Positions 28,568-37,692 of a stretch of 64,000 bases of DNA are shown piece by piece (position 1 is the stretch's first letter; each line of letters begins with the position of its first letter). Under the pieces are notes generated by a model. The model was not told the DNA's origin, ran no database searches, and saw nothing but the letters and a program-made list of their open reading frames with translations. Origin of the DNA: Neptuniibacter sp. (lineage in GTDB: Bacteria; Pseudomonadota; Gammaproteobacteria; Pseudomonadales; Balneatricaceae); the NCBI RefSeq assembly GCF_024231755.1, contig NZ_JAAEQH010000258.1, forward strand, positions 1 to 64,000, given 5' to 3'. The position numbers and the translations under genes were made by a program.

Positions 28568-29445
28568 TCTACCGAATCAGACATATCACAGAATACCTTT
28601 ATCACAGCCCTGTTTCTCTCTGCTATAACCAGGCTCACCTGCTACCGCGCAGCACGGATTACCAGAACTGCCAGAAAATGCAGGTCAATATCACGCCTAA
28701 GCCAAGCTACTTTTCACAGCGAGAAGATTATTTTGGCAATAACTATTTCTATTTCTCTCTGCAAAATCATCACAAGAAACTGGTTATCGATGTCACCACT
28801 GAAATTGATACCCAATCGGAACGTGCTTCTGTGGATCTGGATCTCGGTAATACCTGTTCTCAAGCGAGACAGCTTTTAGAGCAATCGGATACTGCAGAAG
28901 TTATAGAAGCAAAAGAGTTCCTGCTCGACTCACCGATGATTAAAGTTAGCACTGAACTCAGAGAGTATGCCGCCGAACTATTTGACGACAACCGCCCACT
29001 GCTGTCTGCAGTACGCGAGTTAACCAGTAAAATCTTTAACGAATTCAAATACGACCCTAACTCCACAACTGTAGCTACGCCCCTGCATGAAGCTTTAGAG
29101 AAAAAAAGCGGCGTTTGTCAGGACTTCGCCCATGTAGCTATCGGCTGTTTAAGAGCAATGGGTTACCCGGCTCGATATGTCAGCGGTTACCTGGAAACGT
29201 TACCGCCGCCAGGAGAAGAAAAACTGATCGGAGCTGATGCGTCGCATGCATGGTTTGCAGTTTACTCCCCTGGTGAAGGCTGGTTCGAGTTTGATCCGAC
29301 CAACGATAACATTCCAGCAGACCAACACATCACCACGGCCTGGGGACGGGACTACTCAGATGTCACACCACTACGTGGGGTAATATTCGACGGAGGCAAT
29401 AGCCAGGAGTTAAATGTCTCTGTGGATGTGCAACGGCTTGCATAG
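28564..29445 (+). CDS. Transglutaminase-like cysteine protein
   Basis: The 293-residue protein has an N-terminal beta domain (YRIRHITEYLYHSPVSLC) and a transglutaminase core with the triad C185 (KSGVCQDFAH), H228 (ASHAWFAVY) and D244 (FEFDPTND). Family members are more often peptidases or amidases than true transglutaminases. Translation is coupled to the fusion gene (overlap of 4 bases). It is the third enzyme of the predicted peptide-ligation locus. Confidence 0.9.
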   Translation: MIYRIRHITEYLYHSPVSLCYNQAHLLPRSTDYQNCQKMQVNITPKPSYFSQREDYFGNNYFYFSLQNHHKKLVIDVTTEIDTQSERASVDLDLGNTCSQARQLLEQSDTAEVIEAKEFLLDSPMIKVSTELREYAAELFDDNRPLLSAVRELTSKIFNEFKYDPNSTTVATPLHEALEKKSGVCQDFAHVAIGCLRAMGYPARYVSGYLETLPPPGEEKLIGADASHAWFAVYSPGEGWFEFDPTNDNIPADQHITTAWGRDYSDVTPLRGVIFDGGNSQELNVSVDVQRLA

Positions 29446-29486
29446 GTTTACATGTAAGCTCGACAACTTCGACGAAATACACTATC

Positions 29487-31391
29487 TCACCTATTTCGTC
29501 CCTTTCCTCGATGAGGGAAAACCACCTCACCGCCATCGACGGGCAGAATACTGATCTGCTCTGGCTCACCTTGATCATTAAGTAGAACCTTACCAAGCGC
29601 ACTTCGATTATAGACACGCTGCTCGGGGTGCCCCTGAGGTATGCGTGAACGGATCTGCATACGGCGACGTTTAGTAAACCAGTTTAGTGGGGAGCGACTA
29701 CCGTAGAGCCAGCGATTAAGGCGATCAAATAGGCGCAGCAGCTTATGCGGGAATTCGTTTTTAAATCCGCTACAGGTCACCTGCCAGATATCCGGGCTGT
29801 TCTTGCGGAAACGAATTTTAATATCGTATGCAAATGAGTAGTGCACATCACCGGAGAGAATCACAAAATTTTGCGGTGTTTTAGGATGACGGAAGATATT
29901 CAGAATCACATTGGCCGATCCTTCGTGGGCCATCCAGTTTTCTGCATCCACCATAAGCGACTGCCCAAAGAATGTGAAGATCCGCTGTACGGTTTCAATC
30001 AGCTTCATACCAAATATTGGAGCCGGAGATACCAGAATCACTGAAGGTTCCCCCATTAACTCCTGCTGAAGTTCCGACAGGGCTTCCCAATCCATCAAAC
30101 CTGATGGTTTAGCCATACTGCTCTCAGACCACCAGCGTTTAGTTCGTGTATCCAGCACCACCAGCTTAGGAGATGTGGGCAAACTATAGCTCCAGGACTC
30201 AAACTCAAGAATCTGTGTAACCAGATCTTTACGCTGCGGATTAGTATCCAACGTATCAGAGTTTTCCAGCTGTTTATTCCATTGCTCCGGGAACTTCTCT
30301 GGCGCATTACCCCAGCCCTGACAGAGCCAGTAGCCGATCAAAGCGTTGCCCAGAATCCGACGGGAGAATGGATGCCCATAGGCTGCTTCTTCCCAACCTC
30401 GGGTCAGGTTCCAGTCATCAGTCACATCATGATCATCAAAGATCATATATACAGGAAGATGGGCTAAAGCACGTTGCACCTTATCCAAACCCGCCGCAAA
30501 GTTTTCTACCTGTTTTTGCTCATCCAGATAGAGATCGGTGTACTTGTTATCTACATCGGAGATGCCTAAACGAATAAATGACCACAACTGCGGTGACCAC
30601 ACCAACAGATACATAGCGATCACTTCTGACAACGTGATCAGATGATTGTGCGCAGTATCCGCTGTAAAGATCGGCTTGCGTGCTCCACCAAAGAAGCGAT
30701 CTTTTAACTCTTGATTAGCCTCAGTATGCGGTAGAAGTTCTTCTCGCTGATAGTAACAATATTGACTCTGATAAAGCTGCTCACTGTTGCTGACCGTCGC
30801 GCCTTCAATTATCTCTGGAGCTAAACCAAGCAACTTAATGACCTGATGAATTGCAGAAAGCGTTGGCCCTGCAACATCATCAGCATAGATCTGATCCCCT
30901 GACATCATTAACAAAGCGGGACGCTTGGCCACATTATGCTGAGACTCAGATAAAACCTCATCAACTCGAAGTAAAGCATCATCAGAATCATAATGGGGTT
31001 TACGGCAGGAACCATGCAGGATCTGATCGATTTTAGTTTTAAGGACAAAACCCGGACGGGATTCTCCATCGTAAAGAAGATGAGGTAACAACTCCCCTAA
31101 ATTTTTGGTTTCGCTATCTACCGTACAATGCAGGTCATAACCAAGCCACTCGTTAACGGGCAACTCGGATTCAGGTCGGTAATTGATTAGATGAATATAA
31201 GCATGTTCACCAACCTGAACCGATTGAGTCATTTCAGCACACTCAATCTCTGTCTGGCGCTCATCCCCTTGATACAGACTAAGTGTCGCCTGCAAAGGCT
31301 CACGAGTGACCAACCATAACACCATATGGTCTGGTTCTAACCTGCGCATGATTGGGCCAGCAATAATATAAGGAAGTGATTCGTGTGCCAT
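29487..31391 (-). CDS. PhoD-like metallophosphoesterase
   Basis: The 634-residue protein has the PhoD-type metal motifs MSGDQIYADD (about 150-159), IFDDHDVTDDWN (about 330-341), LDTRTKRWW, and ILSGDVHYSF near 530-539. It lacks a signal peptide, unlike secreted PhoD alkaline phosphatases, so it probably acts in the cytoplasm on an unknown phosphoester. It is convergent with the transglutaminase operon. A shorter relative lies in the integron array at 51343-52760. Confidence 0.88.
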   Translation of the reverse strand: MAHESLPYIIAGPIMRRLEPDHMVLWLVTREPLQATLSLYQGDERQTEIECAEMTQSVQVGEHAYIHLINYRPESELPVNEWLGYDLHCTVDSETKNLGELLPHLLYDGESRPGFVLKTKIDQILHGSCRKPHYDSDDALLRVDEVLSESQHNVAKRPALLMMSGDQIYADDVAGPTLSAIHQVIKLLGLAPEIIEGATVSNSEQLYQSQYCYYQREELLPHTEANQELKDRFFGGARKPIFTADTAHNHLITLSEVIAMYLLVWSPQLWSFIRLGISDVDNKYTDLYLDEQKQVENFAAGLDKVQRALAHLPVYMIFDDHDVTDDWNLTRGWEEAAYGHPFSRRILGNALIGYWLCQGWGNAPEKFPEQWNKQLENSDTLDTNPQRKDLVTQILEFESWSYSLPTSPKLVVLDTRTKRWWSESSMAKPSGLMDWEALSELQQELMGEPSVILVSPAPIFGMKLIETVQRIFTFFGQSLMVDAENWMAHEGSANVILNIFRHPKTPQNFVILSGDVHYSFAYDIKIRFRKNSPDIWQVTCSGFKNEFPHKLLRLFDRLNRWLYGSRSPLNWFTKRRRMQIRSRIPQGHPEQRVYNRSALGKVLLNDQGEPEQISILPVDGGEVVFPHRGKGRNR

Positions 31392-31695
31392 ATAAAAGAG
31401 GTGCCATCTATAAAACTTATATAAGCCATAGTCTAGCGAGGCTGATTACCTGTAATCAAACCCTTTAACCGTTATTAACAATCGATTACCCATATACGCC
31501 AACTGATCCACTTATCTATCATGTTCAAAAGCAGAAGCCAAAGGCTCCTTCATCGCTAAAAGTCCCTATTTTTAGGTGACAAACCCTCTCAAGCCATTCA
31601 CCTAACCTTTACTCCATCAGCACACGCAGTACGCGGTAAGTGCAAAACCAACAATAACAACGTTAGGCCCTGCGATAGGCTAAGAGGATTATGTA
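31392..31695. promoter_or_regulatory. Divergent promoter region with an inverted repeat
   Basis: It lies between the PhoD-like gene and the hydroxylase gene. TAGGTGA (31573-31579) and TCACCTA (31598-31604) form a 7-bp inverted repeat 18 bases apart, a possible operator. AGAGGA at 31681 is the RBS of the hydroxylase. Confidence 0.4.
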
Positions 31696-33621
31696 ATGCA
31701 ATATCATCTCAATGGATTCAAACCAGGTAACTATCAGATTCCAGACTCCGTGCGTGAACCGGCCTCACCACCCCCTATTGTCGAAATGCCAAAAGAAGTC
31801 GATGTTTTGATTGTTGGCTGCGGCCCTGCTGGACTCGCGTTGGCAAGGCAGCTATCCGAGTTCGCAGATATAACCACCTGCATCGTTGAACAAAAATCTG
31901 GTCCTCTTCTTTTTGGGCAAGCTGATGGAATAAGCTGCCGCACAATGGAGATCATGAAAGCTTTCAATAGCAGTGAACTTGTTAAGGAAACTTACCAACT
32001 TCATCAGAATGCTTTCTGGGAGCCAGATACGGAACATCCTGAAAATATCAAACGCACACATAAAGTAGCTGACGCTAGGCTTGGCCTGTCCGAGTTTACT
32101 CACGGTGTGGTTAATCAGGCTCGTTTACATGACCTTTTGCTTGAAGGCATGGAAAGTTCTGTAGCCCACTTGATTCCTCACTATAACCGCCGGTTACTTG
32201 AGTTAGATGTTGACGCAAACCTGACTCAGGACCTAAACGCTTATCCAATATCGGCAACATTCGAGAGAAACGACGCAACCCAATCAGCCAAAGTCGAAAC
32301 AGTTCGCGCCAAATATGTGGTCGGTTGCGATGGCGCCAGAAGCGCAGTACGTAGGAACCTATCCATAAATCTGGAAGGTGATTCGGCCAATAAAGCCTGG
32401 GGGGTTATGGATGTCCTGCTTGTAACAGATTTCCCAGATATACGAGTAAAGAGCTTTATCCAATCTAAAGACAACGGTGCTGTAATGCTGGTCCCCCGAG
32501 AAGGTGGTTATCTGGTGAGGCTCTATGTGGAACTTGATCTGTTAGATAAAGACCAAAGAGCATCGAATCTTGATCTTAGCGTCGAAGATATTATCGCTAA
32601 GGCTCAATTGATCATGAACCCTTACAAACTTGATGTGAAGGAAGTTGCTTGGTGGTCAATCTATGAAGTTGGCCAACGTGTGGCGGATCGTTTTGATGAT
32701 AGGCCTCTGGATAATGCAGAAAACCTGATCCCACGTGCATTTGTTGCCGGTGATGCCTGCCATACACATAGCCCTAAGGGTGGCTGGGGCTTGAATACAT
32801 CCCTGCCAGACACCTTCAATCTGGGTTGGAAGCTAGCTGCTGTATTACAAGGCAAAGCGCAACCTGAATTGCTACAAACTTATACAACAGAACGCCGAAA
32901 AGTAGCCCACATGCTGATCAACGCAGATAGGGAGATGTCAGCATTAGTGGCGACTCGCCCTTCAGCGAAGAACGGTCATTCTCAGAGCAAAACGGACACC
33001 GCAGATATTGAGAAGTTCATTGCGCGTCAGAATGGTTTTATTGCTGGCACATCTATCCAGTACGACCCTTCATACCTCTGCACCGGCCAGGAAAACCAGC
33101 ACTTAGCCGATGGTTTCAAAATCGGGCAGCGATTCCATTCTGCTGAAGCGGCTCGTATATCAGATGGTAGACCACAACATTTAGGGCATTTGAACAAAGC
33201 TGATGGCCGCTGGCGTATTTTCGTATTTGGCAGTGAGCAAAACCCTGTAGATCCAACTTCAGACTCAAGCAAACTTATTAATTTTTTAGCTTGTTCTGCG
33301 GATTCACCCGTAAATAAATACACCCCATCAGGTTCAGATATCGACTCGGTCATTGATGTTTATGCGGTGTTCCAACAACAAGGAATTTCCATTGAAGAGA
33401 TGCCTGATTACTTATGGCCCGCCAAAGGTAAATATGGTCTGAGAGATTACGAAAAAGTATTCTGCTCTATAAAAGAGCGGGATATTTTTGAGCAACGCGA
33501 AATCAACCGCGCTCAGGGTTGTATGGTCGTGGTTAGACCTGATCAGCATATCGCCACGATCTTACCTCTAGATGCTTATCAGGAATTAAGCGAGTTCTTT
33601 GGCAAATTTATGATCGAGTGA
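31696..33621 (+). CDS. mobA: FAD-dependent aromatic hydroxylase, 3-hydroxybenzoate 4-monooxygenase-like
   Basis: The 641-residue flavoprotein begins with MQYHLNGFKPGN, very close to what I recall of Comamonas MobA, and has nearly the same length. FAD motifs: VDVLIVGCGPAGLALA (about 34-49), VVGCDGARSAVRR and FVAGDACHTHSPKGGWGLNT. The C-terminal 200 residues are the thioredoxin-like phenol hydroxylase domain. MobA converts 3-hydroxybenzoate to protocatechuate with NADPH and O2. No other aromatic catabolism genes are adjacent, so the substrate is inferred from similarity alone. Confidence 0.8.
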   Translation: MQYHLNGFKPGNYQIPDSVREPASPPPIVEMPKEVDVLIVGCGPAGLALARQLSEFADITTCIVEQKSGPLLFGQADGISCRTMEIMKAFNSSELVKETYQLHQNAFWEPDTEHPENIKRTHKVADARLGLSEFTHGVVNQARLHDLLLEGMESSVAHLIPHYNRRLLELDVDANLTQDLNAYPISATFERNDATQSAKVETVRAKYVVGCDGARSAVRRNLSINLEGDSANKAWGVMDVLLVTDFPDIRVKSFIQSKDNGAVMLVPREGGYLVRLYVELDLLDKDQRASNLDLSVEDIIAKAQLIMNPYKLDVKEVAWWSIYEVGQRVADRFDDRPLDNAENLIPRAFVAGDACHTHSPKGGWGLNTSLPDTFNLGWKLAAVLQGKAQPELLQTYTTERRKVAHMLINADREMSALVATRPSAKNGHSQSKTDTADIEKFIARQNGFIAGTSIQYDPSYLCTGQENQHLADGFKIGQRFHSAEAARISDGRPQHLGHLNKADGRWRIFVFGSEQNPVDPTSDSSKLINFLACSADSPVNKYTPSGSDIDSVIDVYAVFQQQGISIEEMPDYLWPAKGKYGLRDYEKVFCSIKERDIFEQREINRAQGCMVVVRPDQHIATILPLDAYQELSEFFGKFMIE

Positions 33622-33638
33622 GGCTGCATCTAAACCTG

Positions 33639-33677
33639 GAGCGCTATCAATAATAGTAATTTGGATAGCGCTCACTT
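33639..33677. terminator. Bidirectional terminator
   Basis: GAGCGCTATC (33639-33648) pairs perfectly with GATAGCGCTC (33664-33673) between two convergent genes; ACTTTTG follows. Confidence 0.7.
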
Positions 33678-33683
33678 TTGTTA

Positions 33684-34649
33684 TTATTCCAGCAACTCGG
33701 CTGAGAAGACTGATGTTTTCGGATGGAAAGTAAACCAGGCAAACCAGAAGGCGTTCACCGCTGGTTTAGATTGTTGGTTCGGGGATAGAAAAACCTCCCC
33801 CGTTCTGTTCTTAGCGTTAAACCGCAAGAGCAACTCTTCGCCATTAAATTGATCCTGTAACTCATTGCCTGATAGTTTCGCAAGCTCAGCAAAAGGATAG
33901 GCTTTGAACTTTCCATTTACCTCTATTCCCAATACCCGCTCTTTGGGATGATACTGACGGCTCAGGAATTCGACAGGGAAATAAAGGGCTGGGCTCTGAT
34001 CATAATCACCATAAGGGCTAGTGGAATAATCACGAGAGTAACCAGCGTTGCGGCTTAGTACCTCGCCTTTTGGGTAGCGTTGTTTCCAATCACCCCAGCG
34101 CATCTGGTTAAGGGTTAGCTGCGTAAGTTTGTTTCCAGCTAAAGGTCCGCTCACCGCTTGGCTCATAATCTGCGACCAGAGCGAATCCGTCTGGCGGTCA
34201 TAAAGCAAAACATCGCTGTTATAGAGTAAGCCTGAAACACCAAACTCTAAAACCCGCCCCCCTATTGCAGAAGAAAAAGCCATTCCGGTTCCACATAAGG
34301 GGCAGTAGCTGATCACAACAGATTGATTACCTAAACGATCATTAACAATCTCATGCCAGTTAAGAATAGCGATAGGATAAGCTCTGGAGATTCCATTTAG
34401 TTCAAGACTAAGCACCATATCCGTATCAGACAGCCAGTTACTCTTATCTATAGTGACAAATTCCGGCTTATCAATTGAGGGAATGCCATCCCTGGCGGGA
34501 CCTCCCGGTAGTATCTTTTCCTGCGAGATCTGACTATTCGTCAGATCAAAGCCATTATTCTCTTCGGCAAGCAGCTCACAGCTTTTCAGACACAATAGCG
34601 TCACGAAAACAGCGATAAGAAAAGCTAATAAACTTACCCTTGAGATCAT
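33684..34649 (-). CDS. DUF3179-domain protein
   Basis: The protein of about 321 residues has an N-terminal hydrophobic segment (VSLLAFLIAVFVTLLCL), so it is likely exported or membrane-anchored. The DUF3179 hallmark SYCPLCGTGMAF lies in the middle, and AYPIAILNWHEIVND precedes it. I start at ATG 34649, preceded by GGAG; a longer form to 34709 lacks a site. DUF3179 has no established function; the CPLCG pair suggests metal or heme contact (inference). Confidence 0.85.
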   Translation of the reverse strand: MISRVSLLAFLIAVFVTLLCLKSCELLAEENNGFDLTNSQISQEKILPGGPARDGIPSIDKPEFVTIDKSNWLSDTDMVLSLELNGISRAYPIAILNWHEIVNDRLGNQSVVISYCPLCGTGMAFSSAIGGRVLEFGVSGLLYNSDVLLYDRQTDSLWSQIMSQAVSGPLAGNKLTQLTLNQMRWGDWKQRYPKGEVLSRNAGYSRDYSTSPYGDYDQSPALYFPVEFLSRQYHPKERVLGIEVNGKFKAYPFAELAKLSGNELQDQFNGEELLLRFNAKNRTGEVFLSPNQQSKPAVNAFWFAWFTFHPKTSVFSAELLE

Positions 34650-34768
34650 CAGGTTCTCCAAATTAAGCGGATATTGCTTATTTGAGTGTGGAGAGCGGTA
34701 ATAATTCAAAATGATTTTACTGGCGTGATATGATGCGCGCAGATTTCACCGACAATAGATACACACTG

Positions 34769-35188
34769 ATGAAAAACAATTTTTACTACGATCTGGAATC
34801 CGCTGAATTAGGCACTTCAACTGATCTGTCCGCCGCGCTGGATAACCTGAGATATAACGAAGATGGTCTGATCCCTGCTATTGCACAACAGAATGATACC
34901 GGCGAAGTTCTGATGATGGCCTGGATGAACCGCGCATCTATTGAAGAGACACTGAAGACTGGCCAGGTTTGTTACTGGTCTCGCTCTCGCCAGACATACT
35001 GGCGTAAAGGTGAAAGCTCAGGTCATGTACAGAAACTGGTGGAGATGCGTATTGATTGTGACGGCGATACCCTGCTCTGCCTGGTTAACCAGAAAGGTCC
35101 TGCTTGTCATACTGAACGCTCTAACTGTTTCTTCCACTCAGTAAAAGATGACAAGATAGAAATTATCGCTGAGCCTTGCTGTAAATAA
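34769..35188 (+). CDS. hisI: Phosphoribosyl-AMP cyclohydrolase
   Basis: The protein of about 139 residues performs the third step of histidine synthesis. It contains MMAWMNRASIEETLKTG, the Zn/Mg-site CDGDTLLCLVNQKGPACHT with the three catalytic cysteines, and SRSRQTYWRKGESSGHVQ. It stands alone, without hisE or other his genes nearby. A -10-like TATGAT at 34728 supports starting at ATG 34769 rather than at the in-frame ATG 34730. Confidence 0.93.
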   Translation: MKNNFYYDLESAELGTSTDLSAALDNLRYNEDGLIPAIAQQNDTGEVLMMAWMNRASIEETLKTGQVCYWSRSRQTYWRKGESSGHVQKLVEMRIDCDGDTLLCLVNQKGPACHTERSNCFFHSVKDDKIEIIAEPCCK

Positions 35189-35279
35189 AGCTCCCGCCTA
35201 AGAAAGATCAGCTCTCACTCCTACTGTAGGGGAGCTGATTACTCCTTCACGTCAGCCTCCGTTCTTATGCCTCAATGTT

Positions 35280-35293
35280 AGGGCCTGTTAACA
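35280..35293. repeat. Solo end of the GGGCCTGTTAACA repeat
   Basis: AGGGCCTGTTAACA is identical over 14 bases to the left end of the element at 62920. The rest of the element is not recognisable here. It lies just upstream of purU and may contribute to its promoter. Confidence 0.45.
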
Positions 35294-35335
35294 GATCGTC
35301 TACACTTAATGATTATCTGATAACAGGAGAGTGAA

Positions 35336-36193
35336 ATGGCCGACAGCTCATGGATACTCACGGCAAGCTGCCCCAGCCAACTGGGTACTGTCGATGCAGT
35401 GACTGGTTTTCTCTACCAGAATGAACACTATATAGAAGAACTTCACTCCTTTGATGATAAGCAAAGTAAACATTTTTTTATCCGGGCGTGTTTCAGCACC
35501 AATAGCCACTTTGATCAGAATACATTCCGTCAGCGCTTCTCTCCTAGAGCCGAAAAGTTTGAAATGCAATGGGAGTTACAACCGAGTGATCACAAGCCCA
35601 GAGTTGTAATTCTGGTATCTAAATTTGATCACTGTCTCAATGACCTGCTCTACAAAAACAAGATTGGGCAGTTAAACATCGATATACCCGCAATTATCTC
35701 TAATCATCCCGACCTGAAAGCTCTGGCCGACTGGCATCAGATCCCTTATTACCACCTTCCTATCACGCCACAAAGCAAACCACAGCAGGAACAGCAACTC
35801 TGGCAAATAATTCGGGACTCCAAAGCAGATCTCGTTGTCTTAGCCCGATATATGCAAGTGCTTTCTGATGAACTCAGCCAAAAGCTGGAAGGCTGGGCGA
35901 TAAATATCCATCATTCACTTCTTCCGGGCTTTAAAGGGGCAAAACCCTATCACCAGGCTTATGAAAAAGGTGTAAAAACGGTGGGGGCTACCGCACACTA
36001 TATCAATGCAGATCTCGACGAGGGTCCTATCATTGCACAAGGCATAGAACCTGTTGACCATACCTACTATCCGGAAGATCTTATCGCTAAAGGAAGGGAT
36101 ATTGAGCGCATTACACTCTCCCGAGCCGTGAAATACCATATTGAGAAACGGGTCTTTCTCAATGGTAACAGGACAGTGGTTTTTAAAGAGTAG
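35336..36193 (+). CDS. purU: Formyltetrahydrofolate deformylase
   Basis: The 285-residue enzyme has an N-terminal ACT domain (SWILTASCPSQLGTVDAVTGFL) and a C-terminal formyltransferase-like domain. The catalytic set is N-x-H-H (INIHHSLLPGFKGAKPY), ATAHYI and DEGPII. It hydrolyses 10-formyl-THF to formate and THF, balancing one-carbon pools; this fits a strain with an active glycine cleavage island, where its ACT domain may sense glycine or methionine (known for E. coli). AGGAGA precedes the start. Confidence 0.95.
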   Translation: MADSSWILTASCPSQLGTVDAVTGFLYQNEHYIEELHSFDDKQSKHFFIRACFSTNSHFDQNTFRQRFSPRAEKFEMQWELQPSDHKPRVVILVSKFDHCLNDLLYKNKIGQLNIDIPAIISNHPDLKALADWHQIPYYHLPITPQSKPQQEQQLWQIIRDSKADLVVLARYMQVLSDELSQKLEGWAINIHHSLLPGFKGAKPYHQAYEKGVKTVGATAHYINADLDEGPIIAQGIEPVDHTYYPEDLIAKGRDIERITLSRAVKYHIEKRVFLNGNRTVVFKE

Positions 36194-36256
36194 AGGTAAT
36201 ATACAAACTTAGAGACTGTACAGCAGTCAGCAAGACCGCTGTACTGAGCTCAGCCC

Positions 36257-36895
36257 TTACTTAAGAATATCCTTAGCAAAATCCTGCTGACGAATAGTCT
36301 GGATATAGTTCAGTACATTTTCGTGCTTGGCCACCAGCGGTTTACCTACCTCTGCACCTTCGATGTAATCGATAATTGGGATCAAAATTAGATCCGCAGC
36401 TGTGAGTTCGTTACCACAAATATATGGGTTATCTGCCAGCTGATCGGCAACCACTGATAGTGCATTTTGGATGCCAGGAATGCCTGCTTCTACTTTATCC
36501 ATTCTTACCGTTCCGTTTTCACCTTTCGGAAAAATGAACTCTAGAAGTACTTTACGCACAATTTCAAAATCGACATAGATTCCGCTGATACCACTCCACG
36601 CTTCAACCTGAGCTTGGGCATAAGGGTCTGTTGGATATAGCTTAGTGCCACCGTATTCATTTTCGAGGTAATGCAGAATCGCAACGGTTTCTGGGATAGG
36701 CCCTTTCTCAGTAAGAAGCACTGGAAATTTGGTATAGGGATGAATCGCTTTATGGCCCGGGGTATGAAAACCTACCTCTTCCCCATCCACTTGTGTAGTT
36801 ACCTCGTAAGGCAATCCTTTAAGCTCGCAAGCCATCATTACACTGCGCACAAATGTACTAAAAGATGGTCCATAAATTCGGATTGGTGCAGTCAT
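36257..36895 (-). CDS. Glutathione S-transferase family protein
   Basis: The 212-residue protein has a thioredoxin-like N-terminal domain (RIYGPSFSTFVRSVMMACEL, PEKGPIPETVAILHYLE-like cis-Pro and SNAIL-type region) and a helical C-terminal domain. The substrate is unknown. It is divergent from a TetR gene, with a perfect 20-bp palindrome between them, so it is probably the repressor's target and induced by an electrophile (inference). Confidence 0.85.
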   Translation of the reverse strand: MTAPIRIYGPSFSTFVRSVMMACELKGLPYEVTTQVDGEEVGFHTPGHKAIHPYTKFPVLLTEKGPIPETVAILHYLENEYGGTKLYPTDPYAQAQVEAWSGISGIYVDFEIVRKVLLEFIFPKGENGTVRMDKVEAGIPGIQNALSVVADQLADNPYICGNELTAADLILIPIIDYIEGAEVGKPLVAKHENVLNYIQTIRQQDFAKDILK

Positions 36896-36967
36896 GTTTA
36901 ACTCCTGTTATTCAATTCGGTTAAGCCATTCACTTAACTACCTGAACTCCACTTTATTGGCCGACAC

Positions 36968-36987
36968 AATATGTTCAAGAACATATT
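36968..36987. promoter_or_regulatory. Operator palindrome between GST and tetR
   Basis: AATATGTTC-AA-GAACATATT is a perfect 9-bp inverted repeat. It lies between divergent genes, 46 bp before the TetR start, and a further half-site TTGAAC follows. Confidence 0.75.
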
Positions 36988-37033
36988 TTGAACTTATGCC
37001 ATACTCCGCTTTAAGCAAAACAGGAGTAGTTTT

Positions 37034-37585
37034 ATGGGTTGGACGGCTGAACAAAAGCAACAGAGTCGAAAGAAGATTATCGATAGCGCCGCAGAACTCT
37101 TTACCAAAGATGGCTTTGATAAAGTCGCGATTAATGATGTGATGAAACATGCCGGTCTCACCCGAGGCGCGTTTTACAATCACTTTGAATCTAAGAGCGA
37201 ACTCTATGCCGAAGCGATTTTAAGTGCCGCTCACCTGGCCAAAAGCCATACGGTGGAACGTTCAGGTTTTCAGCTATCAGATATTATTGAAACCTATCTC
37301 AGCGACAAACACAGAAACGGTGAGTTCTGTTGCCCTTTAGCTTTTCTAACGACTGATATTCACCAACGGGACGATCAGGTCCGCACCACTTACACCCGCG
37401 TACTCAAAGGCTTTATCAATAACATCAACGAGTTTAATGAGGGTAAGCCTAAGCTTAATGAAAGCGAAGCAATTAAGAAGGCAGTATTAATGATCGGTGG
37501 TGTTGCGATTGCCAGAGCCGTCAATGAAGACGATTTTGCTGAGCAGTTATTAAGTGCTTGCCGTGAAGGGGTAAACGGCAGATAA
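37034..37585 (+). CDS. TetR-family transcriptional regulator
   Basis: The 183-residue protein has the TetR HTH at residues 10-55 (IIDSAAELFTKDGFDKVAIN, AGLTRGAFYNHFESKSELY) and a helical ligand-binding region. It resembles the NemR/YdhM-like group. It probably represses itself and the divergent GST through the palindrome at 36968-36987. A bidirectional terminator separates it from glnS. Confidence 0.88.
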   Translation: MGWTAEQKQQSRKKIIDSAAELFTKDGFDKVAINDVMKHAGLTRGAFYNHFESKSELYAEAILSAAHLAKSHTVERSGFQLSDIIETYLSDKHRNGEFCCPLAFLTTDIHQRDDQVRTTYTRVLKGFINNINEFNEGKPKLNESEAIKKAVLMIGGVAIARAVNEDDFAEQLLSACREGVNGR

Positions 37586-37612
37586 CGGCAGGCTAAAACG
37601 AATAAACCCCAA

Positions 37613-37656
37613 AAAGAAAAACCGGCTAAAAGCGTTAGTTGCTCGTAGCCGGTTTT
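37613..37656. terminator. Bidirectional terminator between tetR and glnS
   Basis: ACCGGCTA (37621-37628) pairs with TAGCCGGT (37646-37653). An A-rich run on the left gives T-tails for the minus-strand glnS transcript; TTTT on the right serves tetR. Confidence 0.8.
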
Positions 37657-37692
37657 CGTTGACCTTAGCTGTTATAAGCCGGTCTTATAATA

